Shown: positions 20,520-31,934 of the stretch, one piece after another
Numbering within the stretch: the first letter of the stretch is position 1
How the letters are laid out: every line of letters starts with the position of its first letter
Source of the DNA: Aspidapion aeneum
Lineage: Eukaryota > Arthropoda > Insecta > Coleoptera > Brentidae
Direction of reading: 5' to 3'
Length of the DNA: 64,000 nucleotides
Assembly (NCBI GenBank): GCA_963576565.1
Contig: OY755047.1
Span: 23,505,171-23,569,170, forward strand
Position numbers and translations under genes: made by a program
The notes under the pieces: model-generated
Told to the model about the DNA's origin: nothing
The model's input: the letters and a program-made list of their open reading frames with translations, nothing else
Database searches by the model: none

Positions 20520-21671
20520 CAGTGGCGGCTGCTACAGGGAGGGCAACGGGGTAGTGCCGTCCCAAAACTAGACAACAAACAGTATTTTTAATTGATTTAT
20601 TTTAAAAAAAGTTAAATCTTTCCTTACGCCATATCTAGTTCTTTTTTTTAGTCTGTGGTTAACTGGATAAACTTTTTTAGCGTAAATAATTACAAGCCGG
20701 CAGCGCCGCGCGGGGTAAAGTTTCAATTTCACCCGTTATTCAGCGGTGTATGGGTGGCTGTTCTCGCGCGGGGGAGGGAGGCATTTTTGTTTTATTTGAC
20801 GTCGGCCATCATCATGCGGAAATTGTCGTTGCCCTTTCCAGTGTTGCCGGTTCTATCCTTAGTGAAGACGTATGAATCTGTTTTGATTTGCGGTTTGTCA
20901 GTAGTTAAAATCCTTGCCGGTCGCCTGTCATTGTTTGTTTTCGTTATCGTTTGTTTATAAAAAGTAAATAAATACCGTCTATTATATAATTAACTGTGCA
21001 AATTTAAATACGTTGACATATAACTTTGATCATTACAAATAAAATCTTTACGGCCACATAGACCGGACCTAAAAATTAACCAAAATTTTAGTGTAAGTAA
21101 TGCCGAGGGGTGTTCCATAAAAACTTATTATAGAAAATATAATAAAAAATTATACGATGCTGAAAACTGGTTGTACGGTTGTGAAAAAAGAAATTGTTTT
21201 TTTGCTTTATTTGTCTTGTTATGAACAATCCACGAAGCGATCCTGCGTGCAAAGGGAATGTGTGAAATTAAGCACTTTAGTGAAAAGTTAAAAAGACACA
21301 AAGTAAGTGTTCATTTAAATAACCACATATAATTTTCTATGCTAGGCAAGACTGATATTAGGTGCCAATTAAATAGTGCCTATAGGCAAAGCATTACTGA
21401 TCATAATGAAAATGTGACAAAAATTAGACAGATACTTAGTAGGTTAATAGACTGTTTAAAATTCTGTGGGATTTTTGAGGTTGCTCTACGGGGCCATAAA
21501 AACGAAAGACGAATGGACTTTATCTATAAACAAATAAACTAAAAACTACACAAAGTAGCTGCTGGTTTGAAAAATACTAAAATAAAATTGTATCGGTAAG
21601 TTTTTTTATCTAATTTTTCATGCAATTTAAATTTCTGGCCTCCCAATTTATAACGTCACCAACCGCCACTG
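20520..21671 (+). mobile_element. Nonautonomous hAT element A
   Basis: 1152 bp, with an 8-bp duplication ctttggac (20512-20519 and 21672-21679) and ends CAGTGGCGG...CCGCCACTG. The plus strand keeps scraps of a hAT transposase: a TTF-type zinc-finger region (about 21100-21330), then MLGKTDI (from 21339) and ILSRLIDCLKFCGIFEVALRGH (about 21450-21500), as in DUF4371-type hAT transposases. The catalytic part is deleted, so it can move only with help. 8-bp TSDs are diagnostic of hAT. Confidence 0.9.
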
Positions 21672-21689
21672 CTTTGGACCAGTGCAGTG

Positions 21690-22087
21690 CAAACAGAAGA
21701 TGGGTATTAGCGAATAAGGATGAATTATAAATTAGACCAGGTAATAGCTATAATTAATACCCTCCACATTCTCCTGAATAAAATACTAAAAGAACAAATA
21801 ATCCCAAACACCTGGAAAGAATCAGTAACCATTATTCTCCACAAGTAAGGCGATAGAGTAGACCTAACAACTATCAACCATAATTTATAAGCTTTTCATG
21901 AAAATATTCACAGATAGACTGACAACAAAATTTGACTGATATCAATCAAAATAACATGCAGGCTTCAGAGAAGGTTTCAGTACAGTTGACTACCTATTAT
22001 TAAATATGAAAATCCTAATAGAGCAAGCCAACGAATTTATTACATTTATAGACATTGAAAACACTTTCGATAGCATTGAGCACTGGG
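21690..22087 (+). mobile_element. LINE reverse transcriptase fragment in unit 1
   Basis: Plus-strand blocks in broken frames: LLNKILKEQIIPNTWKESV (about 21770-21830), a kfdGYQS-like block, and NEFITFIDIENTFDSIEHW (about 22030-22085). Same family as 23500-24550, 38660-40595 (minus) and 41755-42935. It ends abruptly at the unit boundary. Confidence 0.8.
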
Positions 22088-23880
22088 TACGTTTACAATC
22101 GGACAGGCATTACTTCCACTTAAATATTTATTTTGGGAACCTTGCTTGTTGTTTTTACGTTTTATGTTTTTTTGTTTTGTTGCTTACTTCCAGCACAAAA
22201 ATAGCCATATTACTGTGCCCATTTGTTCAATAATAAATATATAAGGTGATCGTAAGACCTTTGGACCAGTGGCGGCTGGTGACATTATAAATTGGGGGGG
22301 GGGGGGGGGCAGAAATTTATATTGTATGGAATAATAGATAAAAAACGTACCTAAACAATTTTATTTTAGCATTTTACAAACAATCAGCTACTTGGTATAG
22401 CTTTTAGTTTATTTGTTTATAGATAAAGTCTATTCGTCCTTCTTTTACATTCGCAAAGTGCTCGGATTAGCACCAGTTTCAGACTCATCATGGCACTGTA
22501 GAGCAACCACAAAAATCCCACAGAATTTTAAACAGTCTATTAACCTACTAAGTATATGTCTATTTTTTGCCGCATTTTCATTATGGTCGGTAATGTTTTG
22601 CCTATAAGCACTATTCAATTGGCACTAAATATCAGTCTTGCCGAGCATAGAAAATTCTATGTGGTTATTTAAATGAATACCACTTACTTTGTGTCTTTTT
22701 AACTTTTCACTACAGTCCTTGATATCACACATTCCCTTTGCCACACACGCAGGATGACTTGGTGGATTGTTTATAACACGGCAAATAAAGCAAAAAAAAA
22801 CATTACTTTTTTTACAACCGCACAACCAGTTTTCAGAATCGTTCAATTTTTTATTAAATTTTCTATTATAAATTTTTAATTGGAACACCCCTCGGCATTA
22901 CTTGCAATAAAATTTTGTTTAATTTTTAGGACCGGTCTATGTGGCCCTAAAGATTTTATTTGTGATCGAAGTTCATATGTCAACGAATTTAAATTTGCAC
23001 AGTTAATTATATAATCGACGGTATTTATTTCCATTTTACAAACAAACGATATCCAAAACAAACAATTACACGTGACCGTCAAGGCTTTTTACTACTGACA
23101 TACCCCAAATAAAGACAAACTCATACGTCTTCACTAAGAATAGAACCGGCAACGCTAGGAAGGGCAACGAACGATTTAGAACGATGAATATGGCCGACGT
23201 CATACACCGCTGAAAAACCGATGAAATTGAAATCTTGTCCCGCGCGGTGCTGCCGGCTTGTAATTATTTACGCTAAAAAAGTTTACCCAGTTAACCACAT
23301 ACTTAAAAAAAGAACTAGACATGTCGTAAGGAAAGATTTAACTTTTTTTAAATAAATCAATTAAAAATACTGGTTGTTGTCTAGTTTTGGGAGGGCACCC
23401 CCACCCCCCAACCCCCCCCGTTGCCCTCCCTGTAACAGCCGCCACTGCTTTGAACCAGTGCACTGCAAACAGAAGATGGGTATTAGCGGATAAGGATGAA
23501 TTATAAATAAGACCAGCTAATAGATTGTATTGCCCCTAAAGTACGGTGGTAAAGCTGTAGTTAATACCCTCCTTATTCTCCTGAATGAAATACAAAAAGA
23601 AAAGATAATCCCAAACTCCTGGAAATAATCGGTAACCTTTATTCCAGACAAAAAGGCGATAAAGTAGAACTAAAAAACTATCGGCCCATGGCTCAATGTA
23701 ATTTATAAGCTTTTCACGAAAATATTAACAAAAAGACAAAAACATTTGACGGATATCAATCCAAAGAACAAGCAGGCTTGAGAGAAGGTTTCAGTACAGT
23801 TGACCACCTATTAACCATGAAAATCCTAATTTAGCAACCCAACGAATACAAGATTTTACTATATATTGCGTTTATAGACT
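22088..23880 (+). repeat. Tandem duplication, unit 2
   Basis: Repeats the left flank of unit 1 (22088-22266), then holds a hAT element in the opposite orientation (22267-23447), then the LINE fragment. The left flanks differ at only a handful of positions; the LINE parts differ more. Confidence 0.85.
22267..23447 (-). mobile_element. Nonautonomous hAT element B, inverted relative to A
   Basis: 1181 bp, flanked by ctttggac (22259-22266) and ctttgaac (23448-23455), one mismatch, with CAGTGGCGG...CCGCCACTG ends. On the minus strand, 22888-22625 encodes a TTF-type zinc finger: NWLCGCKKSNVFFCFICRV, then KGMCDIKDCSEKLKRHK and HIEFSMLGK. It is followed in another frame by ILSRLIDCLKFCGIF and a CHDESE block. 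The same internal deletion product as element A, perhaps 10-15% diverged by eye. A G run sits at the left edge (22294-22310). Confidence 0.9.
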
Positions 23881-24530
23881 TTGAAAAACGATGTCGCCTT
23901 AATAACAGATAAGAAAGAATAACTGATAAAAATGCTGGAAGAACTGGATACACTAAAACTAAAATCATAACAAACACAGATAAAGATATCACGATCAGCA
24001 TAAACCAAGAAAAAATAGTACAGGAATATAATAAATATCTGGGACAAATAATTAAACTAAAAAAAAACCAAACGGTTGAAATCAAGAGATGAGTAAGATT
24101 GGCAGCATTCGGTAAATTAAGCTACATATTAAAAAATAAAAAATATCCTCAGTACCTCAAAACGAAATTGTATAACCAATGTATCCTTCTTGTACTCACA
24201 TATGGATCTCAGACCTGGACACTTAAAAAACAAACATGAATAAGGTTTCAAAAGCCGAAAGATCAATGTAAAGACAATTGTTACATGTAAAGCTAACAGA
24301 TTAAAATGAACAAAATTAAAATGAAAATTTGCCTTTCGTTGGAACAAATGTATTGTAGACTGGAGACCTTGGGAAAATAAAAAAAAGTAGGGGAAGGCCC
24401 CAAATGAGATGGTCGGACGATTTGAAGAAACATGTAAAGACTAGAAGAATGAACACGGCGACAGACAGTGAAGAGTGGAAGATATTGGGGGAGGCCTATG
24501 TCCAAAGATGGATTAAAGAAGGCTAAAGAG
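23480..24530 (+). mobile_element. LINE reverse transcriptase to C-terminal tail
   Basis: Continues from unit 2. Blocks: IIPNSWK (about 23610), NVIYKLFTKIL (23690-23730), GFSTVDHLLTMKIL (23785-23830), then a deletion removing the YADD region. After that come TKIITNTDKDITISINQ (about 23960-24010), AAFGKLSYILKNKKYPQYLKTK (24105-24165), LTYGSQTWTLKK (24195-24235), and the final GEAYVQRWIKEG-like tail (about 24490-24525). Stops and shifts throughout. Confidence 0.85.
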
Positions 24531-24560
24531 ATAGAATAGAATAGAATAGAATAGAATAGA
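24531..24560 (+). repeat. TAGAA pentamer run at LINE 3' end
   Basis: About five copies of tagaa directly after the LINE tail. Simple repeats at the 3' end are common where LINE reverse transcription starts. Confidence 0.8.
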
Positions 24561-24604
24561 TTGCGCAAACATCGCAAGATTCATCAAAAGTAGAAGGTTG
24601 ATTT

Positions 24605-24880
24605 GGTTGTAACATTTACAGAGAATGAATGAGACAAGAACACCAAGAAAAATAATGAACTACAGACCTGTAGGAAGAAGAGTAAGAGTAACGCTCCGAA
24701 AAAGATAGATAGACGATGTCGAAGATGAAATCAAGAATATGGAAATAAAAATCTCCAACTGGACGCATCATCGAGTGGCGGATAGTAGTAAAAATTAGGT
24801 TCACATAAATTGGCAGATTATTTTAAAAACTTCTAGCGCAACAGCCCAGCTTTGGCATGCCGTAAGAAAGTTAAGCGGTA
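24605..24880 (+). mobile_element. C-terminal tail of a second LINE
   Basis: Plus strand: QRMNETRTPRKIMNYRPVGRRVRVTLRKR, a stop, IDDVEDEIKNMEI, then a TAQLWHAV-like stretch. This resembles the C-terminal region of LINE ORF2 proteins (GHVQRM...RPxGRRxRGRPRxRW). It is related to but distinct from the tails at 32830-32990 and 36690-36850. Confidence 0.65.
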
Positions 24881-26067
24881 GAAGGACTTTCATAGAAACT
24901 TTTAGTCCTAATTTAAAGCTAAAAAATCGCCCCTTTTCCTTTAAATACATGATTTTTTTTATACTGGGACTTTTCTATCCATACTAGGAGCAATCGCCCA
25001 GTTTTTGCATAGAAAAATAGCTTGTTGGACATAATGCCGATTTTCCCCCAAACGGACAAAACAAAAACAAAACATAAACTCGTGTCGAATAAAACAAAAC
25101 TGAAACTTTTGGCCAACTTTTTCAAGACTGGCGTGTTTTCCGACAGTTGGAGTTTTGTTTTTCGTGTCCCGTTTGGAAGCGGTAACATCAAAAGGTTTTG
25201 ACTAGTTTCGACGAGTTTTGAAACTCGCGTCTGTTTAGTGGAAAGGGTCGTGTTGAGTTTTTTTATGTTCTACTTTTATTTCGTTGTGCTAGTCTGGCTA
25301 CCACTTCTGAGTAGCGACTACCAGTGGAAAAGGACCGAGAACAAAAACAAAACTCAAACAAAACCTAGTCCGCTTGATGGAAACAAGAGTTTTGGGTTTG
25401 TCTTCGACTTGTTTTTTTTTTCGGAAACTAGAAAACACAAACTCAACTGTCCGTTTGGTGGAAAACCGTCTTAACAACACAATCATGCGTTAAGTGGGAC
25501 TCGCCCACATAGCAGGGATACATCCGAAGCTGGACCAATACAAAAGCGGACACGAACTCACCAATACATGAAAGTTAGAAACACACTGTATACAATATAA
25601 CCGGCCCATTCTATTGAATATTTTAAGGACTTACCTACCACAGAGAAGTCGCAGCAATGACGATGCTTGAAAATATCTTAGCCTGCAACAAATAAAATAT
25701 TTAAATATATTTTAACAGAATATTTTATATATAGGCTCAATATTTCTGCCTTTTTTTTAGGTAATTATTATTTAAAATAAATAAATAAATATAATACTTT
25801 TGAAGCTCGAGGATCTCTGACGTCAATATATCTTTTTCAGACAGAGCCGGATTTTCTCAGTTTAGACAGGTGCAGATACTTTTTGGAAGGACGAAAACTT
25901 CATAATTTTGTGATTATTCTCAATGAACAGACACACAAACACATCTTTAAAATTAAGCATAAAAATTTTTCTTAATTAATCTATTCATTAAGCACACCGG
26001 CATATACAAGGGGGTACCGGGGGTACTGGGGGTAATTACCCCCCTAAGATTGGTAAAACGTAAGGAT
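24881..26067. other. Unassigned; short inverted motifs
   Basis: aaacggaca (25052) and tgtccgttt (25447) face one another about 400 bp apart, with further aaaacaaaac and gttttgtttt runs between. This may be a decayed inverted-repeat element (about 25045-25475), but the arms are short. The remainder is AT-rich and shows nothing. Confidence 0.35.
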
Positions 26068-26402
26068 TATGTAAGACACGTATCTGCATTATTTATAAAT
26101 TGAAGTCTCTTGCACTTAAAAGAACTGTTTGAGTCTTAAAAATTATCAGGAACAGGGGTGACATCATAAACATATTAAACGTAAAATTCCGGCCTTCCCA
26201 ATTTACATTGCTTACGCAATTTGGTATAGAAAATTAACTAGGAACATTTTGCCCTTCTGAGCATGCGAAAGTTTAGTGGTAGTTTCAAAAAACTACTTTT
26301 TGATTTTCTTAACAGCCCCAGTAAGAACTTAAAAAACGATCAATTACCTTTTTTTTATTTGTTAAATACAGTGCGTTTATTGTTGTATTACAATCCAGTC
26401 TA
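26068..26402. repeat. Dispersed repeat, copy B
   Basis: Partner of 2168-2510, same orientation. Confidence 0.75.
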
Positions 26403-27542
26403 ATGTTTACAAAGGGGCCAGGGGGGAAAGAACCCAAATTGCCACGTTTACATAATGTGATAAGATAACTAAAAAGGCATAATTAAATAAACGGTTTTTT
26501 TTATTTTAATTTAAATTAAAATGTAAAAGCCTATCTTACTACTTTCACCAAGATAAATACAATAAAATATTTTTACTTTTCTCAAATTACATTAATTCAT
26601 AATAATTGTGTCCTTTAAACGTTCGAAGAAATTAACAGCGCGGCAACCTTGCCAACAACGACGTGGTCGATGACATACTGTCACTTGTTGTTGATGGCTG
26701 TTTTTGTATTTTGAATTGTTGTAGACTTAAAGGTGATTTTGTGTTGTTTTATTGTTTTTTTGCGTTAAAGTCAATATGGTAAAAAAGTGCGAGGCCTATG
26801 CTGTAGGAAATAAACGGTCCTTTTACAAGTAAGTAAATAGCTTATTTATCTGTAAACAAAACATATACATATTTTAATATTTTAAGCATTGTTATGTAAA
26901 TAAACAGCCGGTTCTTACTACTTGCTACAATAGAATTTTGAATTATTTTTAATACAAAAAGTATTCTCTGGTTTAATGCTGTATTATGATTTTGTACTAT
27001 TTTTAAGATTTACAAATAAATGTTTGTATCATTAAAGGTTTAGGAATGTTTTCAAATTGACTTGACAACAACCTGCCTATAGTTTGAGGTTATGCTGCTT
27101 TTAGTAGTTCAATGTTCTAAGTACTACTACTATGTTTTCAGTTTATATACGCATTTAACAATTTTTAGGGAAACAAGCACAAACGTTGAAAGTTACCAAC
27201 TCTTGTTAAAATTCTGTTCCTGTTTAAGACTAATCACAAATTTTGGCTAAACTGTTGAATGCATTTCAGTGTCTTTAACTTGTGTTTCTGTTTATTGATA
27301 ATTTAAAATTTTTGACTAATTAGTGAGTAACTAAAGCATTCATTTTTCGAAGATTGTTTTTCCAATAACATGGCCGCTTTAGCCCTTATAATTTTTTTTT
27401 GCTAGTCCTTTTTTCCAGACCATATATTAAACTAAAGCCGATTCTGTAATGTTACATAGTTTGATTGACATGTTTATTTCGTCAATGAATAAATCAGTTT
27501 CATTCACTCTGCCCACGCTTACTTTATAAAGCGGTCCGCTCT
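26403..27542. other. Unassigned, contains a possible exon relic
   Basis: AT-rich on both sides of a GC-richer patch at 26620-26840. That patch includes the THAP-like start described separately. No other coding signal. Confidence 0.4.
26776..26832 (+). pseudogene. Possible THAP-domain first exon relic
   Basis: ATG followed by VKKCEAYAVGNKRSFYK, then a stop that overlaps a splice-donor-like gtaagt (26828-26833). THAP proteins and P-type transposases begin with a similar C2CH zinc-finger start (basic residues, C, A, Y, then a second C, N, R, and S-F-y-k). The second cysteine is a valine here, so the finger would be broken. No downstream exon was found. It could be chance. Confidence 0.25.
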
Positions 27543-27650
27543 CTAGCCAATTTGCAGGGGCAATTTAGCGTCCCTGCATGTGAAAGATACCGGCGTTCGC
27601 CGATATCTGTTACATATAGGGACGCTAATTTGCCTCTGAAAATAGGCTAG
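27543..27650. repeat. 108-bp imperfect palindrome
   Basis: Arms 27543-27595 and 27598-27650 are inverted copies with about ten mismatches, joined by a 2-base loop. Cores are gctagccaatttgcag-type and ttagcgtccct. It may be a small hairpin MITE. TSD not seen. Confidence 0.75.
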
Positions 27651-28998
27651 TCACCAGGCCGCTTAAGAAAGCTAAAATATAACCATCGACGCTTTTATCG
27701 TAGTTTAAACGTTTCTCTCTTTGATGTGAGCTGATAAACTGGGTCATTTAGGTGCGATTTACACTATACGAACCATCATCTTCCCACGTATCGTCAACGA
27801 CATGTAAAATATGAATTGAAAGCAATGGACGTATTCACACTCCTCCGTAGCGCCATCGTCAAGCCACCGTTCGGAAAGTCAAGATGGCTCGACGAGATTA
27901 TTTTAGGTGCCGGTGCCAAGACGTGGCCTGCCGGCAGTCGGCGGACCCTTGCTTCCCTTGAGGTTAGTTTCCGTGTTTTGTCTACTATGCTCGTGTATTT
28001 AGTAATTTAAAAAAAAAGTATTTTAGTTAATAAACCGATTAGCAAGCCAGGTTTACTTTATACTTATCTGGTGTTAAAAAAATTAAATAGAATAAATTCA
28101 AATTCAAATTGGTGTTTTGAAAAAAGCTAAAAATATTGTGTATATAAAAAAATGTGTTGCTTTTAAAATATTAAGCCGGATTAGGTATTTCTTCTTCATT
28201 ATAAAATAAAATAAAATATATTTTTTCTGATTTACATTTTTATGTAATTAATTGCATCATGCAAAAATTGAGAACAAAAATTGTTTTTGTTCAGAAATAA
28301 GAGATATAATAAAAATAAAAGTAGTAGTAATATTTAGATTAAACCATAATAATTAATATTTAGGAAGGCCTTAGAGCTTTGTGAAATTTTGTATTTTGCT
28401 TTTCTATACAGCCTTTAATTTATTTTATAGAATCGTAGATATCTTCAGGATGAAGTAGAAACATAATAGAAGGATTGAAGGGAAAGTCCAAAATACTTAA
28501 CATTTTTTTTTATTTCTTAACACACACTACGTTGTAAAGTATTTTGAAATTTCTCTTCTCTTCGAAAATGATTTTTCGATAGATCTACCGATTTAGCCTT
28601 TTACTTTACGATATACCGAATTACCATAGTTTTCTACCGATTTTTTTTTTGATATAAACTTGTTTTTTTTTATACGCCTCGAATTTGGGAATTAAAAAAA
28701 ACACCATAAATAAAATATTCTTTTTATGTAAGATCAATCAAAATTTTATTTCAAGCCATTGTTTTTAAAAGTGTATTCATAGACGAATGACAGAGAGTGT
28801 ATTTATGGCGCCATCTCTTGGATTTTGCGATATACTCAGCCGGAAGCCGCAAGCGCCATTAAAGATCACGCTATTATAAACCCTGAGGTTTTTTTTATGA
28901 TATTAGCTACTTAATATGTACCTATTTTTTTATTTAATTCTTAATTTTGGTATTTTGTCAGTAAAAACAAATCGTACAAATACAATTTACCTACTAAA
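27651..28998. other. Unassigned stretch
   Basis: A GC-richer block at 27750-27985 reads MKAMDVFTLLRSAIVKPPFGKSRW... for 64 residues from 27816 and includes gttagt at 27964. I do not recognise a family, and it may be an element end. The remainder is AT-rich. Confidence 0.4.
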
Positions 28999-29560
28999 TC
29001 AATCCAAACTATCGATAGTACTCCAGCACTGCTTGCTAACATGATTAAAAAATCTACCGAGATCTACCGATTTTTCTCGAAGCCGTCTACCGAAGACCTC
29101 AGGGTCGAGGGTGGCAACACTGGTTACCGCCAGTACAAAATAAACCTCCGCCTGGAAGACTGTTGCACTAGATCCCAGCGAATAGCTGTTTCCAATACCC
29201 TTGCTTTCCACGTACACTCCTGCACTGGACGAATTCCGATCTGTTAGCTGTGATCCGTCTTTGTAATGTGAATTGGTGCTGTACCTATAGTATGAATCGC
29301 GCCTTATTCGAACGTTGGTGAAAAGGCTGCGGTAGGAGTCTAGTCGCCAAGCCTAGAGCCTATCTCACGTACTACTATCACTAGAAGAAGCTGCCTTCAT
29401 GTATCTTCTATCTTTTCACGAGCTGGGTCGGTAGGGTCGTTGTGTTCCCTCAACCGGTTAAGTCCAGTTAAAATACCTCTCAGCAGTCTAACCTGTCTCT
29501 CCCTCCAATCATCCAAGTCTGGTCTGTCTACAACCTGTTCCTCTGGCCGAAGAAGTTGAT
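28999..29560 (-). mobile_element. LINE RNase H fragment, minus strand
   Basis: Minus strand: TDGSQLTDRNSSSAG-like, then VYVESKGIGNSYSLGSSATVFQAEVYFVLA (about 29240-29120). This is the start of the RNase H domain of R1/I/Jockey-type LINEs, after which similarity stops at a repeat junction near 29110. Upstream on the same strand (about 29560-29410), a coding-like stretch DRPDLDDWRERQVRLLRGIL probably belongs to the same element. Truncated, and the reverse transcriptase is missing. Confidence 0.7.
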
Positions 29561-30994
29561 TGTTTGAAATAAAAACATATAATAAAGTCCTCTTTTGCCC
29601 CTATTAAACAGAAGCAATTAACCCTGCCGACCTTATTATTATATTAGGAGGTACATGACTGTCTACAAGGAGAAAACCCTTTGTCTACAGAACAAGAAAA
29701 ACATCTTTTAAGATAAAGAGTTAATAAAAAAAATAGTTTAGTAACAAACCAATAGCTAATACAAATTTCCGTAAAGGTTACAAAAAATTGTAGCTAATGT
29801 TTTTTTTTCCTTTTTTTTTAAAGAAGAATTAATAAAGAAGAAGATTCTCAGGCCTGTTATGGAGCAACAAATTATATAAATTCGACATTTTAGTAAAACG
29901 TGCGAGGTCCCAATTAATGATTTATCTAAGAGAAACGAAATGCTGTAGGAAATTGCCGTATATTTTCCTAAGAAATTATAACTTTGTCATTTAATTGGGG
30001 TGGAAAATTAGGTTAGAAATGTAGGGTAAATACTTGCTCCGACGCCATAAAATGGATGGAGAGAGCCGCTAAGGGCGCAGAAACGGGGAGAAAGGACAGA
30101 AGTGGAGATAATAATATAAACTAAGGCATAATGTAAGAAGCACTCTCCAAGGGTATGTATACAGCGGAAGTTCGTCATAATTGGTACAGGGTGGCGATTA
30201 ATACATTTCTCTGAAAGAGCACGTTAATATTAGAGAGAGATTCCCACTAGGAGAACCTATAAAATAGACAGACGCAGACGTGGACCACCAGACCACCCTT
30301 AGAGGCGAATCTTTGGGGCAAGGGGAGATAAATTAGATAATACTATTGCAAAAAGTAATAATTTGGTTTTATTTTTGGACCCCTTCCACAATATTTTGGG
30401 ATCCGCCAGTGCCTCCTGAAAATTTTCGTAACTGTAAATAAATGTTGTTCAAACTTTTTATTACTTTATTTGTTACAAAATAAAAAATATAAACATAAGC
30501 TTCATTATTATGCTAGGCCGGTAAATGGGCCTTTACAGTCATGTTAAGGCGCTGGCTAAAAACTGGTACTGGATTCGTCACTTTTCATTAAGGAGATAAA
30601 ATGTGACATTTTGATTCGTAAAATGCAATATAAAAAGTGCACTTTATATTCCTAAGGTGCGAAAATTATTTAGTTTGCGGTTAGCAAAGGCACTTTGTCT
30701 TTAAATAGTTCTCTTCTCCGTCAGCTTCCTCCATCCATTAAGGTAACATTAAGGTTTGTTAACCTTCATAAAGTGCCCTTTGTCCTTCTTGACAAAGTTA
30801 AAGTTAAAGATAGTAAGTTCTCTAAGGGGCGTCTCTAAACTTCTGAAAGTTTTGGAGAGATGCCACATAGTAGCAGCCAGTGCATTAGAAACAAAAAGTT
30901 AATCAAATTATATTTATTTCAAAATATAGGGTCGTTCAAAAAATTTGTCACTTTTTTGAACACGCTATAACTTTTGACCCAATCTGCCGATTCT
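29561..30994. other. Unassigned stretch
   Basis: No recognised coding family. A purine-rich non-coding patch lies at 30040-30120. Confidence 0.4.
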
Positions 30995-31929
30995 CGAAAT
31001 TTTTGGCTTTTTTTATAGGCAAAAGATAAAGCTCTGTTAGCGCGAGTTAAAAAGTTGACATATGTCAAAGCTACAAGATGGCGTGAGCGTGATTTGTATA
31101 ACTTTTCTATCTCATAACCAACTTAGATAAGTGTTACCTCGATAGACGAAGAAGTAGTAGTAGTAGTGGTGGGGAGACCATTTTTGGTCTAGCGACTAGG
31201 CACACGACGCGCCCTTTTCGCAAACCCCGATTTGTCCGTAGATCATATATCAAACTGATGCACGTGCCCCTTAGGATGCAAGTTTTCTTAACCTAAGAGG
31301 ACTAGATTTTGCCTGACACCTCTTTGAAGAGGACAGGGATCTTTATACTGCGTAGCAAGTATACACAGTGGACCCATGCTTTTACACCCCTTCCGAAAGG
31401 TGGTCCTGCTACATGTTAGACTTGTATCTATCTAACACCGCTATCGTCCCAGCAGAACTTGGTTATAGACGATAGACTTCTTTCCTTTTCAGCAGAGCAG
31501 TCGTGGTCGTCGTTGTTGTTGAGTGTAGGAGATTTATGCTGGCGCCATCCTGGTTCTGACTATGTACCACTTATAGCGGCTCCTGGGTTATTATCCCTGG
31601 TTTCTCGGCTGGCTGCGTCTCGGCTCCTGGACTACACCTGCGTATATTCTCGGTGTTCAAGGTCAACTTATATTTATTGCGGGCATCGCATCACATGCTT
31701 ATTTGATGACAACTGTTGAACGCTGAAAAGGAAGTGGGCGACAAGGTGACTTTTGCCTAATTGACAAACATCAACTTCAGGGTAGCACAGACATTTTTCG
31801 CAAGGCGGGTAAAATTTACCAATTTTTTAAAGCTCTCTGCATTCTTGGATTTCGGACACATATCAAATTTTGAAAAGCGTCAATAAAGTTTTATCTTTTG
31901 TCTATAAAAGGAGCTAAAAATTTCGAAAA
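30995..31929. repeat. Inverted-repeat-bounded segment
   Basis: About 45 bp at 30992-31037 (ctcgaaatttttggct start) and 31882-31929 are inverted copies, with weaker similarity continuing inward for about 30 bp. The GC-richer interior (31120-31720) encodes nothing I recognise. No TSD was identified, so whether it is one element is uncertain. Confidence 0.45.
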
Positions 31930-31934
31930 TAAGA

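Larger units (their letters stand above)
20341..22087 (+). repeat. Tandem duplication, unit 1
   Basis: Begins acgtttacaatcggacagg. It consists of about 180 bp of left flank, a hAT element (20520-21671), then about 415 bp of LINE reverse transcriptase. The same order repeats in unit 2 (22088-23880) with clear divergence, so the duplication is old. Confidence 0.85.

Noticed and set aside
20655..20960. 101-residue frame with hydrophobic stretches
   Set aside because: Lies inside the non-coding subterminal part of hAT element A, and the homologous segment in element B is not open.
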